Below, piece after piece: positions 51,673 to 59,510 of a stretch of 64,000 nt of DNA; position 1 is the stretch's first letter; each line of letters opens with the position of its first letter. Origin of the DNA: an uncultured Megasphaera sp. (GTDB lineage Bacteria > Bacillota > Negativicutes > Veillonellales > Megasphaeraceae); NCBI RefSeq assembly GCF_900539295.1, contig NZ_UQBH01000004.1, positions 1-64,000 on the forward strand, in the 5' to 3' direction. The position numbers and the translations under genes are program-made. Below the pieces are notes generated by a model that was given only the letters and a program-made list of their open reading frames with translations, made no database searches and was not told the DNA's origin.

Positions 51673-52722
51673 TTACTGCATGTCGTGTTCATGTTCGGCA
51701 CGTTCTTTTTTGTAGAAGTCAGCCGTAATAGCGTCGGAGCAGCATACAGCGACGACGTCAGCTACGTCTTCAGACGAGCAGCCACGGGACAAGTCAAGGA
51801 TAGGTTTGTCGAGGCCCTGAACCAAAGGTCCGAGTGCCGTTGCGTTAGCAAAGCGCTGAACCATCTTGTAACCGATATTGGCAGCATCGAGGTTCGGGAA
51901 GATGAGGACGTTGGCATGACCGGCAACGGTCGAGCCCGGAGCCTTGTGTTCACCGACTTCAGGAACGAGAGCAGCGTCAGCCTGCATTTCGCCGTCGAAA
52001 GCAAAGTCGACGTTGCGTTCTTTCAAGATTTCAACGGCCTGGCGAACGTTTTCAACGGAATCGCCGGCGCCGGAACCCTTCGTGGAGTACGAAAGGAAGG
52101 CAACTTTCGGGTTGAGGATCTGAACGGTGCGGCGGGCACGTTCGACACAAATGCAGGCGATATCAGCCAGCTGATCTGCCGACGGATTGGGGATAACGCC
52201 GCAGTCGCCGAGGACGAGGATACCATTGTCGCCGTACTGAGGAGTGTTCGTCAAGAGAATGAATGCCGAGGAAACGGTCTTGTTGCCCGGACGGGGGCCG
52301 ATGACCTGAAGGCCGGCACGGATAACTTCTGCCGACGTCGTAGCAGCACCGGATACGCAGCCGTCAGCTTCGCCGAGAGCGACGAGACCAGCCGCAAAGA
52401 AGGTGTTGTTGTGGATCATGATGTCGCGAGCTTTTTCCGGCGTCATGCCCTTCTTTTCACGGCGTTTTGCAAAGTATTCGCAAAGTTCATCCATCCGATA
52501 GTACGTTTCCGGATTGATAACTTCGACACCAGTGAGATCGATTTGGAATTTAGCAGCATCTTTTTTGATCTGTTCCAGTTTACCTACGAGAACGATTTTA
52601 GCAAAACCATCAGCCAAAACGCGTTCAGCAGCTTTCAGGACACGACGGCTGTTCGTTTCCGGAAGGACAATTTTCTTTTGAGCCTTGGAAACACGGGCTT
52701 TTAAATCTTCTGTAAATCTCAT
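51673..52722 (-). CDS. pta: phosphate acetyltransferase
   Basis: Pta interconverts acetyl-CoA and acetyl phosphate for ATP formation through acetate. A 349-residue short-form enzyme (PTA domain only) with IVLPETNSRRVLKAAERVL, ADGCVSGAATTSAEVIRAGLQVIG, STKGSGAGDSVENVRQAVEILKE and FPNLDAANIGYKMVQRFANATALGPLVQG. No ackA is adjacent. The 260 bp upstream hold an AT-rich promoter region and the tRNA-operon terminator. Confidence 0.95.
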   Translation of the reverse strand: MRFTEDLKARVSKAQKKIVLPETNSRRVLKAAERVLADGFAKIVLVGKLEQIKKDAAKFQIDLTGVEVINPETYYRMDELCEYFAKRREKKGMTPEKARDIMIHNNTFFAAGLVALGEADGCVSGAATTSAEVIRAGLQVIGPRPGNKTVSSAFILLTNTPQYGDNGILVLGDCGVIPNPSADQLADIACICVERARRTVQILNPKVAFLSYSTKGSGAGDSVENVRQAVEILKERNVDFAFDGEMQADAALVPEVGEHKAPGSTVAGHANVLIFPNLDAANIGYKMVQRFANATALGPLVQGLDKPILDLSRGCSSEDVADVVAVCCSDAITADFYKKERAEHEHDMQ

Positions 52723-52942
52723 TTGGATACCACTCCTTGTAAGTTCTTAGAAATTTGTTGATAAATAGGCCTTATGATAAGGAAAATATTCCTATCACTA
52801 TTCTTCATTATAATACAAATTGCCAGGGAATCAAACCTATTATTACGCATATATAAAATGAGCATAAGAAATATATTATACTAATTCCGCAATGACAAGG
52901 GATTTTCTATACACTGAGAGTATCCTCTTACCTTTTTATTAC

Positions 52943-52980
52943 AAAAAAAAGCTGTACAACCGAAGTTGTACAGCTTTCTT
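52943..52980 (-). terminator. terminator of the tRNA operon
   Basis: Stem GCTGTACAAC/GTTGTACAGC with a stable TTCG-type loop, followed on the minus strand by eight T. Confidence 0.9.
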
Positions 52981-52982
52981 CA

Positions 52983-53058
52983 TGGTGGGCGATAACAGGA
53001 TCGAACTGCTGACATCCTGCTTGTAAGGCAGGCGCTCTCCCAGCTGAGCTAATCGCCC
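52983..53058 (-). tRNA. tRNA-Val (TAC)
   Basis: Cloverleaf with acceptor GGGCGAT/ATCGCCC, anticodon loop CTTACAA giving TAC (codon GTA), T arm GTTCGATCC and an encoded CCA. Last of a six-tRNA operon. Confidence 0.95.
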
Positions 53059-53061
53059 ATG

Positions 53062-53137
53062 TGGTGACCCCTACGGGATTTGAACCCATGTTCTCGCCGT
53101 GAAAGGGCGATGTCTTAGACCACTTGACCAAGGGGCC
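53062..53137 (-). tRNA. tRNA-Glu (TTC)
   Basis: Acceptor GGCCCCT/AGGGGTC, anticodon loop CTTTCAC giving TTC (codon GAA), T arm GGTTCAAATCC, encoded CCA. Confidence 0.95.
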
Positions 53138-53152
53138 ACGTTACGTGGATTG

Positions 53153-53228
53153 TGGTGATCCACCCGAGATTCGAACTCGGGACACCCTGATTAAAAGTCA
53201 GGTGCTCTGCCAACTGAGCTAGTGGATC
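53153..53228 (-). tRNA. tRNA-Lys (TTT)
   Basis: Acceptor GATCCAC/GTGGATC, anticodon loop CTTTTAA giving TTT (codon AAA), T arm GTTCGAATC, encoded CCA. Confidence 0.95.
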
Positions 53229-53233
53229 ATATT

Positions 53234-53308
53234 TGGCAGGGGTAGTAGGATTCGAACCTACGCATGACGGAGTCAGAGTCCGTTGCCTTACCGCTTGGCG
53301 ACACCCCT
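53234..53308 (-). tRNA. tRNA-Gln (CTG)
   Basis: Acceptor AGGGGTG/TACCCCT, anticodon loop CTCTGAC giving CTG (codon CAG), T arm GGTTCGAATCC, discriminator G and encoded CCA. Confidence 0.93.
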
Positions 53309-53311
53309 GTA

Positions 53312-53387
53312 TGGCTCCTCAAGTAGGACTCGAACCTACGACAAATCGGTTAACAGCCGATTGCTCTACCAACTGAGCTATTGAGGA
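53312..53387 (-). tRNA. tRNA-Asn (GTT)
   Basis: Acceptor TCCTCAA/TTGAGGA, anticodon loop CTGTTAA giving GTT (codon AAC), T arm GGTTCGAGTCC, discriminator G and encoded CCA. Confidence 0.95.
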
Positions 53388-53392
53388 ATAAA

Positions 53393-53467
53393 TGGAGCGG
53401 AAAACGAGGCTCGAACTCGCGACCCCCACCTTGGCAAGGTGGTGCTCTACCACTGAGCTACTTCCGC
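53393..53467 (-). tRNA. tRNA-Gly (GCC)
   Basis: Acceptor GCGGAAG/TTTCCGC, anticodon loop TTGCCAA giving GCC (codon GGC), T arm GTTCGAGCC, encoded CCA. First gene of the tRNA operon. Confidence 0.95.
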
Positions 53468-53551
53468 ATAAAAAGTGATCTGTCCCGCCGCCGAGGCGAG
53501 AAAAATCGACACCCTTTGTAAATATTTTTTACAAATCACAAGTGCTTAATC

Positions 53552-53580
53552 ATATTAACACAGGGCCTGAAAATTGTCAA
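53552..53580 (-). promoter_or_regulatory. promoter of the tRNA operon
   Basis: Minus strand: TTGACA (53580-53575), 17-bp spacer, TAATAT (53557-53552), 85 bp ahead of tRNA-Gly. Confidence 0.8.
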
Positions 53581-53659
53581 GAAGAAATTAGTAAAATAAG
53601 GTCTGATGCCTCTGCAAAGGCATCCCTAAGAGATGCCTCTGCAGACACAATCAGAAAGA

Positions 53660-54538
53660 TTAACCGTGTATGGGTGCTGCGTCGCCAACAAAGCCGCGCA
53701 GGACATTGGGCGTCGTCAAATCCTTCGTTCCGGCCCCATAGGCTACGGTATGGTAGACAAAGTCGGCCGGTTTTCCTTCCGTATGGGCCAAGACTTTCAC
53801 CAAAGCCGCTCCCGTCGGCGTAACCAATTCGCCTTTGATATCCGTCGAGTACCAGGGAGTGCCGGCTAAGAGTTCTGCCGTTGCCGGCGCCGGCACGGGC
53901 ATGATGCCGTGAGCGCAGCGGACAAAACCACTTCCAACGTGAAGGGCCGACGCACTGATCTGTTCGATGCCCAGGTATTTCAGACACCAAATCGTGCCGA
54001 CGATATCCAAGATACAGTCAATGGCGCCGACTTCGTGAAAGTGAATGGCTTCGACGGGGACACCGTGAACCTTGGCTTCCGCTTCGGCCAAGGCCTGAAA
54101 AACGGCTAAACTCTTGGCCTTGACGTCGTCCGCTAAGGGCGAACCTTCGATAATCTGCGTAATTTCCGCCAATCCGCGGTGTTGGTGATGATGGTGGTGA
54201 CCGGTCGTATCGACGAGGTGTCCCGAAGCCGCGTCATCATGATGGTGGTGATCATGATCATGGTCGTGATCATGATGGACGTGGTCGTGGTCATGATGGC
54301 CGTGGTCGTGATCATGATGGTCGTGATGTCCTTCCTTTTCGGAATCTAAGAGGACATTATAATAGACAGCCTGTACGCCGCACTTATTTTCACTGCGGCA
54401 CAGGAGTTCATATCCCGTAAGCTGCAAGGACGCCATAGCCTTTTGAAAAGCCTCAAAGGGAACGCCTGCCTGGATGAGCATGCCGACGAACATGTTGCCA
54501 CTGATACCTGAGAAACAGTCGAGATGTAAGGTTTTCAT
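53660..54538 (-). CDS. larC: LarC1-type nickel-pincer cofactor protein, histidine-rich, without LarC2
   Basis: LarC inserts nickel into the pincer cofactor of lactate racemase (LarA). This 292-residue protein is the LarC1 half: LHLDCFSGISGNMFVGMLIQAG, VHFHEVGAIDCILDIVGTIWCLKYLG-type motif near 170, and PAPATAELLAGTPWYSTDIKGELVTPTGAALVK. Residues 71-120 contain 26 His with many Asp, a likely nickel store. It ends with TAA and no LarC2 reading frame follows in any frame before the tRNA operon, whereas in known systems LarC2 is joined by a programmed frameshift. It begins 10 bp after the CobT-like gene. Confidence 0.85.
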   Translation of the reverse strand: MKTLHLDCFSGISGNMFVGMLIQAGVPFEAFQKAMASLQLTGYELLCRSENKCGVQAVYYNVLLDSEKEGHHDHHDHDHGHHDHDHVHHDHDHDHDHHHHDDAASGHLVDTTGHHHHHQHRGLAEITQIIEGSPLADDVKAKSLAVFQALAEAEAKVHGVPVEAIHFHEVGAIDCILDIVGTIWCLKYLGIEQISASALHVGSGFVRCAHGIMPVPAPATAELLAGTPWYSTDIKGELVTPTGAALVKVLAHTEGKPADFVYHTVAYGAGTKDLTTPNVLRGFVGDAAPIHG

Positions 54539-54548
54539 AGTGGACTCC

Positions 54549-55550
54549 TTATTTTAAATTGTCGTTCATCATTTGAACAGCCGCATCGAGCATGGTAAGT
54601 CCCATAGCAGATCCCATCCCCTGGTCGAGATTCTGGTCGAGTTCGACGAAGGGCTTGAGTCCCAATTTTTTCATCTGCATCTGGTGGACCGGTTCGAGAT
54701 ACCGGGCCGACGGGCAGACATAGTCATCGACAGTCGGGCACAGGGCACGGGCTAAGAGAACCGCCGCCCCGGTTACGGCATTGTCAAAGACAATGAACAT
54801 TTTGCACCGGGCCGCCGACAAGATAAAGCCGACCATGGCCGCAATATCGGGAGATCCGGCGCGGCGCAGCAAATCCAAGGGAGCTTCCGGATTGAGGTCC
54901 AGCTCATCGATGACCTTTTTCAAAGAATCCAACTTTTGACCGGCCTTCATCGGCGCCGGAAGTTCATCTAACTGACCACGGAAAAAGGCAGCCGTCACGA
55001 TAAAGGCCGTCAGGAGAGCTCGTTCGCCGATATTACCGAGACCGACGGCCGTATAGCCTTCTTCAGCCAGGTTCTCGCCGATCTGAAGGCCGCTGAACAG
55101 GGCATCCATCATTTCGTCTTCGTTCATGGCGTCCTGCCGGGCCCAGAAGTGGCTGCCGTGCATGACTTTCAAATTCTGTACGCCCTGCGATTCAGCGATG
55201 TCTTCTTCAAGGCCCATATCGAGGAGCATGACGCCGGCTCCGATGCGGTGGGCCACCTTATTGATAGCGCCCTTACCGGCGGCGATTTCCAAGGCATCGG
55301 CCTTACTGGTCTTGCCTTTGGTCTTATTTTCCCCGCCGTCGACAGCATGATCGGCGGCAAAGATGGCGACGGCCTTCTGCAGCGGTTCCGGGTGGAGGGT
55401 CTTTTGCACACCGGCAATGCGTCCCGCCAGGTACGACAACTTACTGTCCTGGCGGATTGTCAGGCTGGCCAACCGTTGGTAGCATTCTGCAGCTTTGGCC
55501 AAATCCATCGGTTCAATGGCCTTGATAATTTGTTCTAATACAGGATCCAT
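54549..55550 (-). CDS. divergent CobT-family protein beside larC
   Basis: A 333-residue homologue of CobT phosphoribosyltransferase (KAVAIFAADHAVDGG; GKGAINKVAHRIGAGVMLLDMG; FDNAVTGAAVLLARALCP). The two hallmark regions differ from CobT: GEMGIGNTT reads GNIGER at 172-177, and the catalytic Glu stretch LGEGTGA reads LDQGMGS, with Gln310 where CobT has its catalytic Glu. So it is either inactive, part of a heteromer as in ArsAB, or acts on another substrate. The start at 55550 (MDPVLEQ) has GGAGG close upstream. A canonical cobT is at 36.4-37.4 kb. It lies 10 bp before larC on the same strand. Confidence 0.8.
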   Translation of the reverse strand: MDPVLEQIIKAIEPMDLAKAAECYQRLASLTIRQDSKLSYLAGRIAGVQKTLHPEPLQKAVAIFAADHAVDGGENKTKGKTSKADALEIAAGKGAINKVAHRIGAGVMLLDMGLEEDIAESQGVQNLKVMHGSHFWARQDAMNEDEMMDALFSGLQIGENLAEEGYTAVGLGNIGERALLTAFIVTAAFFRGQLDELPAPMKAGQKLDSLKKVIDELDLNPEAPLDLLRRAGSPDIAAMVGFILSAARCKMFIVFDNAVTGAAVLLARALCPTVDDYVCPSARYLEPVHQMQMKKLGLKPFVELDQNLDQGMGSAMGLTMLDAAVQMMNDNLK

Positions 55551-55634
55551 AATTCCTCCATAAAAGCCAGTCATCGTCTCACCATGCCAGAATCGATCTT
55601 ATGATAAACGATGTATACATACACAAAATTTTAT

Positions 55635-56732
55635 TTATAACGATTTTCCGAATTCATCCGTATCGAGGATGGCTTTTTTGAAAGCGTCCTTGGTCATCGG
55701 TGTCGGAACGCAGGTCCATTCGCGCAGGGCCGGAGCGGCGTCTACGACGGCGTCGATTTCATCGGCCTTGATATCTAAGGCAGCCAGGGTCGTCGGGTAA
55801 TTGCACTTTTTATAGAAAGCAGCGACCTTATCGCGCAGTTCGAACTGCTTATCGTAAGTCAAGAGAACTAAGACGCCGAAGGAAACCGTTTCGCCGTGAA
55901 GATGACCTTCGACAACCTGAGGAAGGACCGTCGAGGCGTTATAGAACATGTGGGCCAAGGACGAGTTGTAATAGTATTCTTCGCCGCCGGTCGTGCAGTT
56001 GGAAACAAGGCCCGTGCTGATGATGATGTCCAAAACGACCTGCTGCAGTTCATAGGTAATCTGATTGGCTTTGAAGTCTGCCAAAGCTTTTTCACCGTAC
56101 TGAAGGAGCGGTTCCGTACAGGTTTTGCCGATAGCCCGGCCCAAGAGGACGGTGTGGAAGTGTTCTGCAGCCCGGCTGGCCAGTTCCGATTCACATTCTT
56201 TACTCATGGCATCGCCAATACCGGCCCAGAAGAATTTAAAGGGCGAGTCGGCAATGACCGCCATGTTGATGAAGGTGTGGACCGGCGGCTGATCGAGGTA
56301 ATAGTAGCCGGCAAAAGACTTGTCTTCTTTGTACATGACCGAAATAGCCGTCGACGGAGCGCAGTTAGATGCCAAGGTCGGGAAGGCAAAGAATGCCTTG
56401 TCAGCCTTATCGGCAACGACTTTCCCCGTATCGATAGCTCGGCCGCCGCCGACGCCAAAAATGAGATCTGCATCTTGAACGGCTTTTTCGTTCAGCAGGC
56501 GGTCGACGTGTTCAAACGTGGCATCATCGCCATACCAAAGGACGTCGAGTACTTCAAGATCCGTCTTAGAAATGGCATCGAGGAGCGGCTGTTTTGCCTT
56601 GGAAAGTGCCGTCTTGCCGCCGATGATGACAACTTTCTTGCCAAAGTGTTTCGTAACCGTACCGATGGCATCATAGGCATGAACTCCGATCGTAAAGGCC
56701 GGCAGAACCAAGGTGTATTCAGATTTAGACAT
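55635..56732 (-). CDS. iron-containing alcohol dehydrogenase family protein
   Basis: A 365-residue group III dehydrogenase related to glycerol and glycerol-1-phosphate dehydrogenases. The NAD region is LIFGVGGGRAIDTGKVVA followed by FAFPTLASNCAPSTAISVMY. Metal ligands are expected from the Asp in GIGDAMSKE and the His residues in SLAHMFYN and VVEGHLHGETVSFG. Substrate unknown. MSKSEYT at 56732 is the chosen start, with AGGGGG upstream. The CobT-like and larC genes follow on the same strand after an 84-bp gap. Confidence 0.85.
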   Translation of the reverse strand: MSKSEYTLVLPAFTIGVHAYDAIGTVTKHFGKKVVIIGGKTALSKAKQPLLDAISKTDLEVLDVLWYGDDATFEHVDRLLNEKAVQDADLIFGVGGGRAIDTGKVVADKADKAFFAFPTLASNCAPSTAISVMYKEDKSFAGYYYLDQPPVHTFINMAVIADSPFKFFWAGIGDAMSKECESELASRAAEHFHTVLLGRAIGKTCTEPLLQYGEKALADFKANQITYELQQVVLDIIISTGLVSNCTTGGEEYYYNSSLAHMFYNASTVLPQVVEGHLHGETVSFGVLVLLTYDKQFELRDKVAAFYKKCNYPTTLAALDIKADEIDAVVDAAPALREWTCVPTPMTKDAFKKAILDTDEFGKSL

Positions 56733-56892
56733 ACAAAAACCCCCTATATTATATGATAATAAGTTCAAAAACTATGGTTATTATAGCATTGTCCTTTGTT
56801 TATGAAAAGGTCGTTCTCACGGCCCGTTTTCCTTCGCAATACATATGAAAAATATATATGTACTTTTCGTTACAAATCACTTTTAGTAATCG

Positions 56893-56985
56893 AATTCAAT
56901 ATATGGTATTATCAATAATTTTAAATTCAATATATAGTATTCAAAAACAAAGTATACTAAAACGTAATTTCATAATGCGTTTTAG
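56893..56985 (+). promoter_or_regulatory. direct and inverted repeats upstream of cstA (first copy)
   Basis: The 453-bp AT-rich gap between the dehydrogenase and cstA holds two 18-bp direct repeats, AATTCAATATATGGTATT (56893-56910) and AATTCAATATATAGTATT (56924-56941), 31 bp apart, i.e. three helix turns. Just after lies the inverted repeat CTAAAACG-N13-CGTTTTAG (56957-56985). These look like operators for an activator and a repressor; neither is identified. Confidence 0.55.
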
Positions 56986-57185
56986 GTCATAAATTATAGC
57001 TGCTCATTCCCGAAGAGAATCTTGTTTTTAAGCGAAAAGGATATATAATGAGATAGCTAATGAAGTAGCAAAAAATTTCATTGTGCCATTTACCTTTTTT
57101 CCGAATTCATCTGATTTGGCATTATATTGCTTTTATTTAAGGATAAAGATATAGGCACAAAAATTTCAAAGGAGGTTCTTTTTGT

Positions 57186-59063
57186 ATGAACGGTTTATAT
57201 CTCGTCATTATTTCTGCCTTAGTGTTCGTACTGGCTTACCGTTTTTACGGCGCTTTCATTGCCGCCAAGGTATTGACCCTGAACCAGTACAAAGTTACGC
57301 CGGCCTTCCGCTTTGAAGACGGTCACGACTACGTCCCGACCAATAAGTACGTCGTCTTTGGTCATCATTTCGCAGCCATCGCCGGTGCCGGCCCGCTGGT
57401 CGGTCCTGTCATTGCCGCCCAGTTCGGTTACCTGCCCGGTGCCTTGTGGATTCTCATCGGCGGTGTTCTCGCCGGTGCCGTCCACGATATGGTCATCCTC
57501 TTCTGTTCCATGCGTTACGACGGCAAGTCCATTGCCGAAATCGCCAAAGCACAGATCGGTGACAAAACAGGTTTGGCAACATCCTTTGCCGTCTTGTTCC
57601 TCAACATCCTCTGTATGGCCGGCATGGCCGTCGTCATCGCCAACGCCCTGCACGACAGCCCTTGGGGTACATTCACCATCGGCATGACCATTCCTATCGC
57701 CATCTTCGTCGGCATCTACATGCAGTTCCTGCGCCCCGGTAAAATCAAGGAAGGCACCATCATCGGCGTCGTCTTGACCTTGCTCGCCGTCGTCGCCGGC
57801 CCTGCCGTCCAGGCTTCGCCGACTTTGGCTCCCCTCTTTACCATCAATGCTACGGGCATCTCCGTCGCCCTCATCATCTACGGCTTCATCGCAGCTGCCC
57901 TTCCGGTTTGGCTGCTCCTGGCACCGCGTGACTACCTCTCGACATATATGAAGATTGGTACCATCGGCGCTTTGGCCCTGGGCATCATCATCGTCGGACC
58001 TAACATTCAGATGCCGGCTATGACCCAGTTCACTGCCGGCGGCGGCCCGGTTATCACCGGTGCTGTCCTTCCGTACATCTTCGTTACCATCGCCTGCGGC
58101 GCTATCTCCGGGTTCCACTGCATGATTGCAACGGGCACGACGCCGAAAATGCTGATGAACGAACGCTCGATTCTGCCGGTCGGTTACGGCGCCATGGTTA
58201 CGGAATCCTTCGTCGCCATGATGGCTTTGATCGCAGCCTGCTCCCTCGTTCCGAACGATTACTTCGCCATTAACTCTTCTGCCGCTCATTTCCAGGCTCT
58301 CGGCATCCAGGTCGTCGACCTGCCGCACCTGAGCAACATGGTCGGTGAAGATGTCGCCCATCGTCCGGGCGGTGCCGTTTCCCTGGCTGTCGGCATGGCT
58401 TATATCTTCTCGAACCTGCCTGGCCTCGACCACCTCATGAACTACTGGTATCACTTCTGCATCATGTTTGAAGCTTTATTCATCATGACCATCATCGATG
58501 CCGGTACCCGTGTCGGCCGTTACATGCTTCAGGAACTCGTCGGGCGCGTATGGCCTAAGTTCGGCGATCCGAACTGGAAGCCCGGCGCTATCATCGCATC
58601 GGCTTTGATCTGCGCTGCATGGGGCTACTTAGTCCTCAACGGCAATTTGTCCACCATCTGGCCTATCTTCGGCGTATCGAACCAGCTCCTTGCTATCATC
58701 GCCCTTTCGATTTCGTCGGTCGTCCTCTGCTCCATGGGCAAGGCTCGTTACCTTTGGGTTACGGCCATTCCCTGGGCCTTCCTGATGGTCATGATTTTCT
58801 GGGCCGACTACCTCAACATCTTCGAAATTTACCTGCCAAAGGGTGAATGGACGATGTTCACGGTCTCCATTATCATGGCTCTGTTGGTTATCATCGTCGC
58901 CGTCGGCGCTGTCCGCAAGTGCATCTACTTGGCAAAAACCGTACCTGCCAACTATGACACGTCGGATATCGTTGAAGCCGAAGAACTGAAACACCTCCAG
59001 GAACTGGTAAAAACAGATAAAGCAGCTCAGCGTTTCCAAGAAATGTCTGTCGCTCATCATTAA
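57186..59063 (+). CDS. cstA: carbon starvation protein CstA (pyruvate/peptide transporter), copy 1
   Basis: A 625-residue membrane protein with about 16-18 hydrophobic segments. Family signatures: RFEDGHDYVPTNKYVVFGHHFAAIAGAGPLVGPV near the N-terminus, ISGFHCMIATGTTPKML in the middle and FGVSNQLLAIIAL near residue 495. In E. coli CstA and BtsT import pyruvate and small peptides by proton or ion coupling. A GGAGGTTC site precedes the ATG. A near-identical second copy follows on the same strand. No LytS/LytT-type two-component pair is adjacent. Confidence 0.95.
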   Translation: MNGLYLVIISALVFVLAYRFYGAFIAAKVLTLNQYKVTPAFRFEDGHDYVPTNKYVVFGHHFAAIAGAGPLVGPVIAAQFGYLPGALWILIGGVLAGAVHDMVILFCSMRYDGKSIAEIAKAQIGDKTGLATSFAVLFLNILCMAGMAVVIANALHDSPWGTFTIGMTIPIAIFVGIYMQFLRPGKIKEGTIIGVVLTLLAVVAGPAVQASPTLAPLFTINATGISVALIIYGFIAAALPVWLLLAPRDYLSTYMKIGTIGALALGIIIVGPNIQMPAMTQFTAGGGPVITGAVLPYIFVTIACGAISGFHCMIATGTTPKMLMNERSILPVGYGAMVTESFVAMMALIAACSLVPNDYFAINSSAAHFQALGIQVVDLPHLSNMVGEDVAHRPGGAVSLAVGMAYIFSNLPGLDHLMNYWYHFCIMFEALFIMTIIDAGTRVGRYMLQELVGRVWPKFGDPNWKPGAIIASALICAAWGYLVLNGNLSTIWPIFGVSNQLLAIIALSISSVVLCSMGKARYLWVTAIPWAFLMVMIFWADYLNIFEIYLPKGEWTMFTVSIIMALLVIIVAVGAVRKCIYLAKTVPANYDTSDIVEAEELKHLQELVKTDKAAQRFQEMSVAHH

Positions 59064-59074
59064 TCAACTGCATC

Positions 59075-59107
59075 AAAGGCACTATCTTTATAGATAGTGC
59101 CTTTTTT
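59075..59107 (+). terminator. terminator after cstA copy 1
   Basis: Hairpin AAGGCACTATC/GATAGTGCCTT followed by T-run, 12 bp past the stop. Confidence 0.92.
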
Positions 59108-59207
59108 ATTTAACAATTCCCGTTATATATTAAGGATACAGCTATGAATAAGTTATTTTATTCAGTACATCATGAGTTTTTTTCATATATATATCGTAAA
59201 CTTTACC

Positions 59208-59233
59208 AGAAGTAACTTGCTATTTTTACTTCT
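59208..59233 (+). promoter_or_regulatory. inverted repeat upstream of cstA copy 2
   Basis: AGAAGTAA (59208-59215) and TTACTTCT (59226-59233) form an 8-bp inverted repeat in the AT-rich promoter region of the second cstA; a possible operator. Confidence 0.4.
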
Positions 59234-59320
59234 TTAAACTATAGTAGGTGTATAGTAAAATCGTTATAAGATATTTATAAACGACAAAAAGTCAATAGAA
59301 CTGTAACAAAAACGTTTTAC

Positions 59321-59477
59321 TTGGATGGACTGAGGATGTGGCGTTGCATCCGATTACAATATTCCTCATCACAGCACCTGCGGCAAAGACGATGAGATTC
59401 ATGCTCCCATCAAAAGCATTGCATCAGCTTTATATTTCGAACCCATCCAACGCCTGTTTTGTAAGCGCCCTGCGCTT
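59321..59477 (+). promoter_or_regulatory. structured leader of cstA copy 2
   Basis: TTGGATGG (59321-59328) pairs with CCATCCAA (59443-59450), enclosing TGAGGA/TCCTCA (59331-59336 with 59363-59368) and GATG...ATGCT/AGCAT...CATC (59391-59425): a three-way junction. A small hairpin AAGCGC-CCT-GCGCTT (59463-59477) follows, 20 bp before the GGAGGG ribosome site at 59497. No known riboswitch consensus is evident. Confidence 0.45.
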
Positions 59478-59510
59478 CACGAAATAAATATGATAAGGAG
59501 GGAATTTTTT

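Noticed and set aside
53577..53990. 137-codon minus-strand frame overlapping the end of larC as a possible LarC2
   Set aside because: Its translation has no LarC2 features and is just larC read in another frame; it stops where the tRNA promoter begins.
54230..54330. CRISPR-like short repeats
   Set aside because: The repeated CAT/ATG trinucleotides are His/Asp codons of the LarC histidine tract, not a repeat-spacer array.
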